From contig CAVTPU010000004.1 of NCBI GenBank assembly GCA_963736695.1, forward strand, positions 124,001-188,000: 64,000 nt of DNA, read 5' to 3'. Made by a program: the position numbers and the translations under genes. Source of the DNA: CAVTPU01 sp963736695. GTDB taxonomy: Bacteria; Actinomycetota; Actinomycetes; Mycobacteriales; Micromonosporaceae. Shown here one piece after another: positions 62,510 to 64,000 of this stretch; the first letter of the stretch is position 1; each line of letters opens with the position of its first letter. Below the pieces are notes generated by a model. The model did no database searches, had not been told where the DNA came from, and saw nothing but the letters and a program-made list of their open reading frames with translations.

Positions 62510-63157
62510 TCACCGCTGCGAACCGCCGCCCTGCGGGTTGCCGCCCTGCGGGTTCTGACCCGGCTGCTGCCCGGACTGCTGTTGTCCACCGGACATCGCT
62601 GCCTGGCGTTGAGCCTCGGCGGCCTCGCGCGTGCCCGCCTTCGGCGGCTCCGCGTAGTGGCGGCCGGCCGGCTCGTTCATCGCCGTCCACCGCTCACGTT
62701 CGGCCATCTGGGCGGACTCGTCGTAGTAGGCCGACGGCAGTTCACCCTCGGTGAGCCGGTCGGTGTGGCGGGTGGCCGCCAGCGACCAGATCACGAAGAT
62801 GTCCAGCGCGATGACCAACAGTGCCCAGAACGGCTGGTATGGGATGAACGCGAAGTTCGCGATCGCCGACAGGCCGGCGATGATGATGCCGACGACCCGT
62901 GCGGCCGTGGCGCCGCTGAAGAGGAAGAAGCCGGTGAGCGCCACGATCACACCAACTCCCAGATGGGCCCAGCCCCACGCTGTCGTGTCCAGGTTGTAGG
63001 CGTAGTTGTCCGCGCCGCCCTGCACGACGAAGAACTGGTCCTGTGCGATTGCCGCGATTCCGATGAGGATCTGGAAGATACCGATGATCACCATGATCGT
63101 CGCGGCGAAGACGGTCCCGCCACGGGCCCAAGCCCGAGCGTTGGCGCTTCGTGCCAT
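62510..63157 (-). CDS. DUF7144-type four-helix membrane protein with Gly/Gln-rich tail
   Basis: 215 residues from ATG 63157, chosen for the GGGGGAAG site. Four hydrophobic helices span residues 12-130 (FAATIMVIIGIFQILIGIAAI, AHLGVGVIVALTGFFLF, VVGIIIAGLSAIANFAFI and FWALLVIALDIFVIWSL). The last 80 residues are hydrophilic and end in GQNPQGGNPQGG repeats. Proteins of this kind are common in actinomycetes and have no assigned role. Confidence 0.8.
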   Translation of the reverse strand: MARSANARAWARGGTVFAATIMVIIGIFQILIGIAAIAQDQFFVVQGGADNYAYNLDTTAWGWAHLGVGVIVALTGFFLFSGATAARVVGIIIAGLSAIANFAFIPYQPFWALLVIALDIFVIWSLAATRHTDRLTEGELPSAYYDESAQMAERERWTAMNEPAGRHYAEPPKAGTREAAEAQRQAAMSGGQQQSGQQPGQNPQGGNPQGGGSQR

Positions 63158-63435
63158 CTCGCTTCCCCCGTTCACTCCTGTGCGGGTGACTACCTCCACA
63201 ATCGTCTCTCCGGACGTCCTAGCCGGGGCAGTGTTGGCGATATTGGGCCAACGCCGCCGACGGCTCGCGTGGTGCCATTACCTCCGACGAGCGCGCACGG
63301 ACACCACACCCGCTCCGTGGGCCGCACCGGTGGCGCGGCTTTCTCCGGTCGCAACCGAAAACAAGCAGAGCATGGTGCCCGTACGCGTCGATCGCCCCTC
63401 AGGTCACGCCACGCGCGACCTGCCTGCTCGGGCCC

Positions 63436-64000
63436 TCAGCCGTCCACTCGGTGGTTCGCCCAGAACGCCGTCAGGTCGACGGTTGTCGCGGCCTGAGCCG
63501 CCGCCTTGAAGTCGGCGACGGTCGAGACGCCGAACCAGTGCGACTGCGCGTAGCCGCGCAACAAATTCGTCATCGCAGCCTCCCCGATGGCCCGCCGCAG
63601 ATCGTGCAACACACACTTGCCGTACGTGTACACCACCGTCGCGTACCGGGTCGAGTGCGCGTCCCAATACGCCATCGGGCTCGTGATCCGCTCCGCCGAG
63701 GACTGCCAGGTGACGCCACCCCAGCAGTTCGTGCCGGTGAGCCCCCGCTGCAGGTCGGTGGCGTAGTCGGTGAAACCCTCGTCGAGCCACGGCGTGGTGT
63801 ATTGGTCGTCACCCACGATGCCGTAGAACCACTGGTGGCCCAACTCATGGATGACCGGAACCGACGACGGCTGCGACAGGATGAACCCCGGGTATTCCAT
63901 GCCGCCGAACCAGAAGTTGTTGTGCAGTACTACGTCGACCTCGCCATATGGGTAGGCGCCGAACCGGCTACCGTGCCCGTCCATCGCGCTCGCGGCGGTC
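63436..64000 (-). CDS. M1-family zinc metallopeptidase, N-terminal part outside window
   Basis: 188 residues are visible, ending at TGA 63436. GGMEYPG corresponds to the GxMEN-type substrate motif. HELGHQWFYG is the HExxH zinc and catalytic motif, and WLDEGFTDYA supplies the third zinc ligand 18 residues later. This fits the catalytic core of an M1 (aminopeptidase N-like) enzyme. Signal peptide or membrane attachment cannot be judged. The 278 nt between it and the DUF7144 gene show no gene. Confidence 0.85.
   Translation of the reverse strand, partial: TAASAMDGHGSRFGAYPYGEVDVVLHNNFWFGGMEYPGFILSQPSSVPVIHELGHQWFYGIVGDDQYTTPWLDEGFTDYATDLQRGLTGTNCWGGVTWQSSAERITSPMAYWDAHSTRYATVVYTYGKCVLHDLRRAIGEAAMTNLLRGYAQSHWFGVSTVADFKAAAQAATTVDLTAFWANHRVDG

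Noticed and set aside
1..64000. CRISPR array, prophage, transposase or integrase
   Set aside because: No regularly spaced repeats and no recognisable phage, transposase or recombinase protein were found.

Overview
The window is high-GC, densely packed DNA from the chromosome of an actinomycete (Actinomycetota). Supporting signs are a conservon-type NIT histidine kinase with a Roadblock protein, many GTG starts, DevR/DevS homologues, Acg-type nitroreductases and a DUF7144 membrane protein. I cannot fix the family; a Micromonosporales- or Glycomycetales-like organism would fit. No rRNA, CRISPR array, integrase, transposase or replication origin was seen.

Layout. 1-7.4 kb: a partial CodA-type amidohydrolase with a substrate-binding lipoprotein, a conservon pair (sensor kinase and Roadblock), a HesB-like protein and an MFS exporter. 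7.4-28.4 kb: a first block of hypoxia or dormancy genes: a phosphoribosyltransferase-hydrolase fusion, two Acg-type nitroreductases, cydDC, cydAB, two universal stress proteins, phosphoketolase and an ATP-grasp CoA-ligase domain. An ankyrin protein, a tRNA-like gene, a ferric-reductase/FMN-protein pair and a convergent two-component system are interleaved. 28.4-31.7 kb: modABC and a LysE exporter. 31.8-36.9 kb: a group 3b-type NiFe hydrogenase operon with a cNMP-domain protein and a maturation protease. 37.1-41.9 kb: DUF1918, a P-type ATPase and a DevS/DosT-like two-GAF kinase. 41.9-49.5 kb: an accessory block of small genes (toxin-antitoxin pair, zinc-ribbon proteins, Imm1-like protein, VOC proteins, P-loop kinases) full of duplications and broken genes. 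49.5-52.4 kb: DevR, a tandem-domain universal stress protein and a third nitroreductase. 52.4-64 kb: a frameshifted PLP enzyme, a GGDEF-EAL protein, CorA, a PaaI thioesterase, HrpA, DUF7144 and a partial M1 peptidase.

How it works together. Most of 7-52 kb resembles the DosR (DevR) regulon of Mycobacterium and the related island of Streptomyces. A haem-GAF kinase and DevR would sense low oxygen or redox state. They would then induce stress proteins, nitroreductases, a cation ATPase, the high-affinity bd oxidase, a phosphoketolase route to acetyl phosphate and a cytosolic hydrogenase. One near-perfect DosR-type box (7493-7506) and several related GGGNC-N4-GNCCC palindromes lie in front of these genes. 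The devS and devR homologues are split by the 7.7 kb accessory block, which looks like a later insertion or a recombination hot spot.
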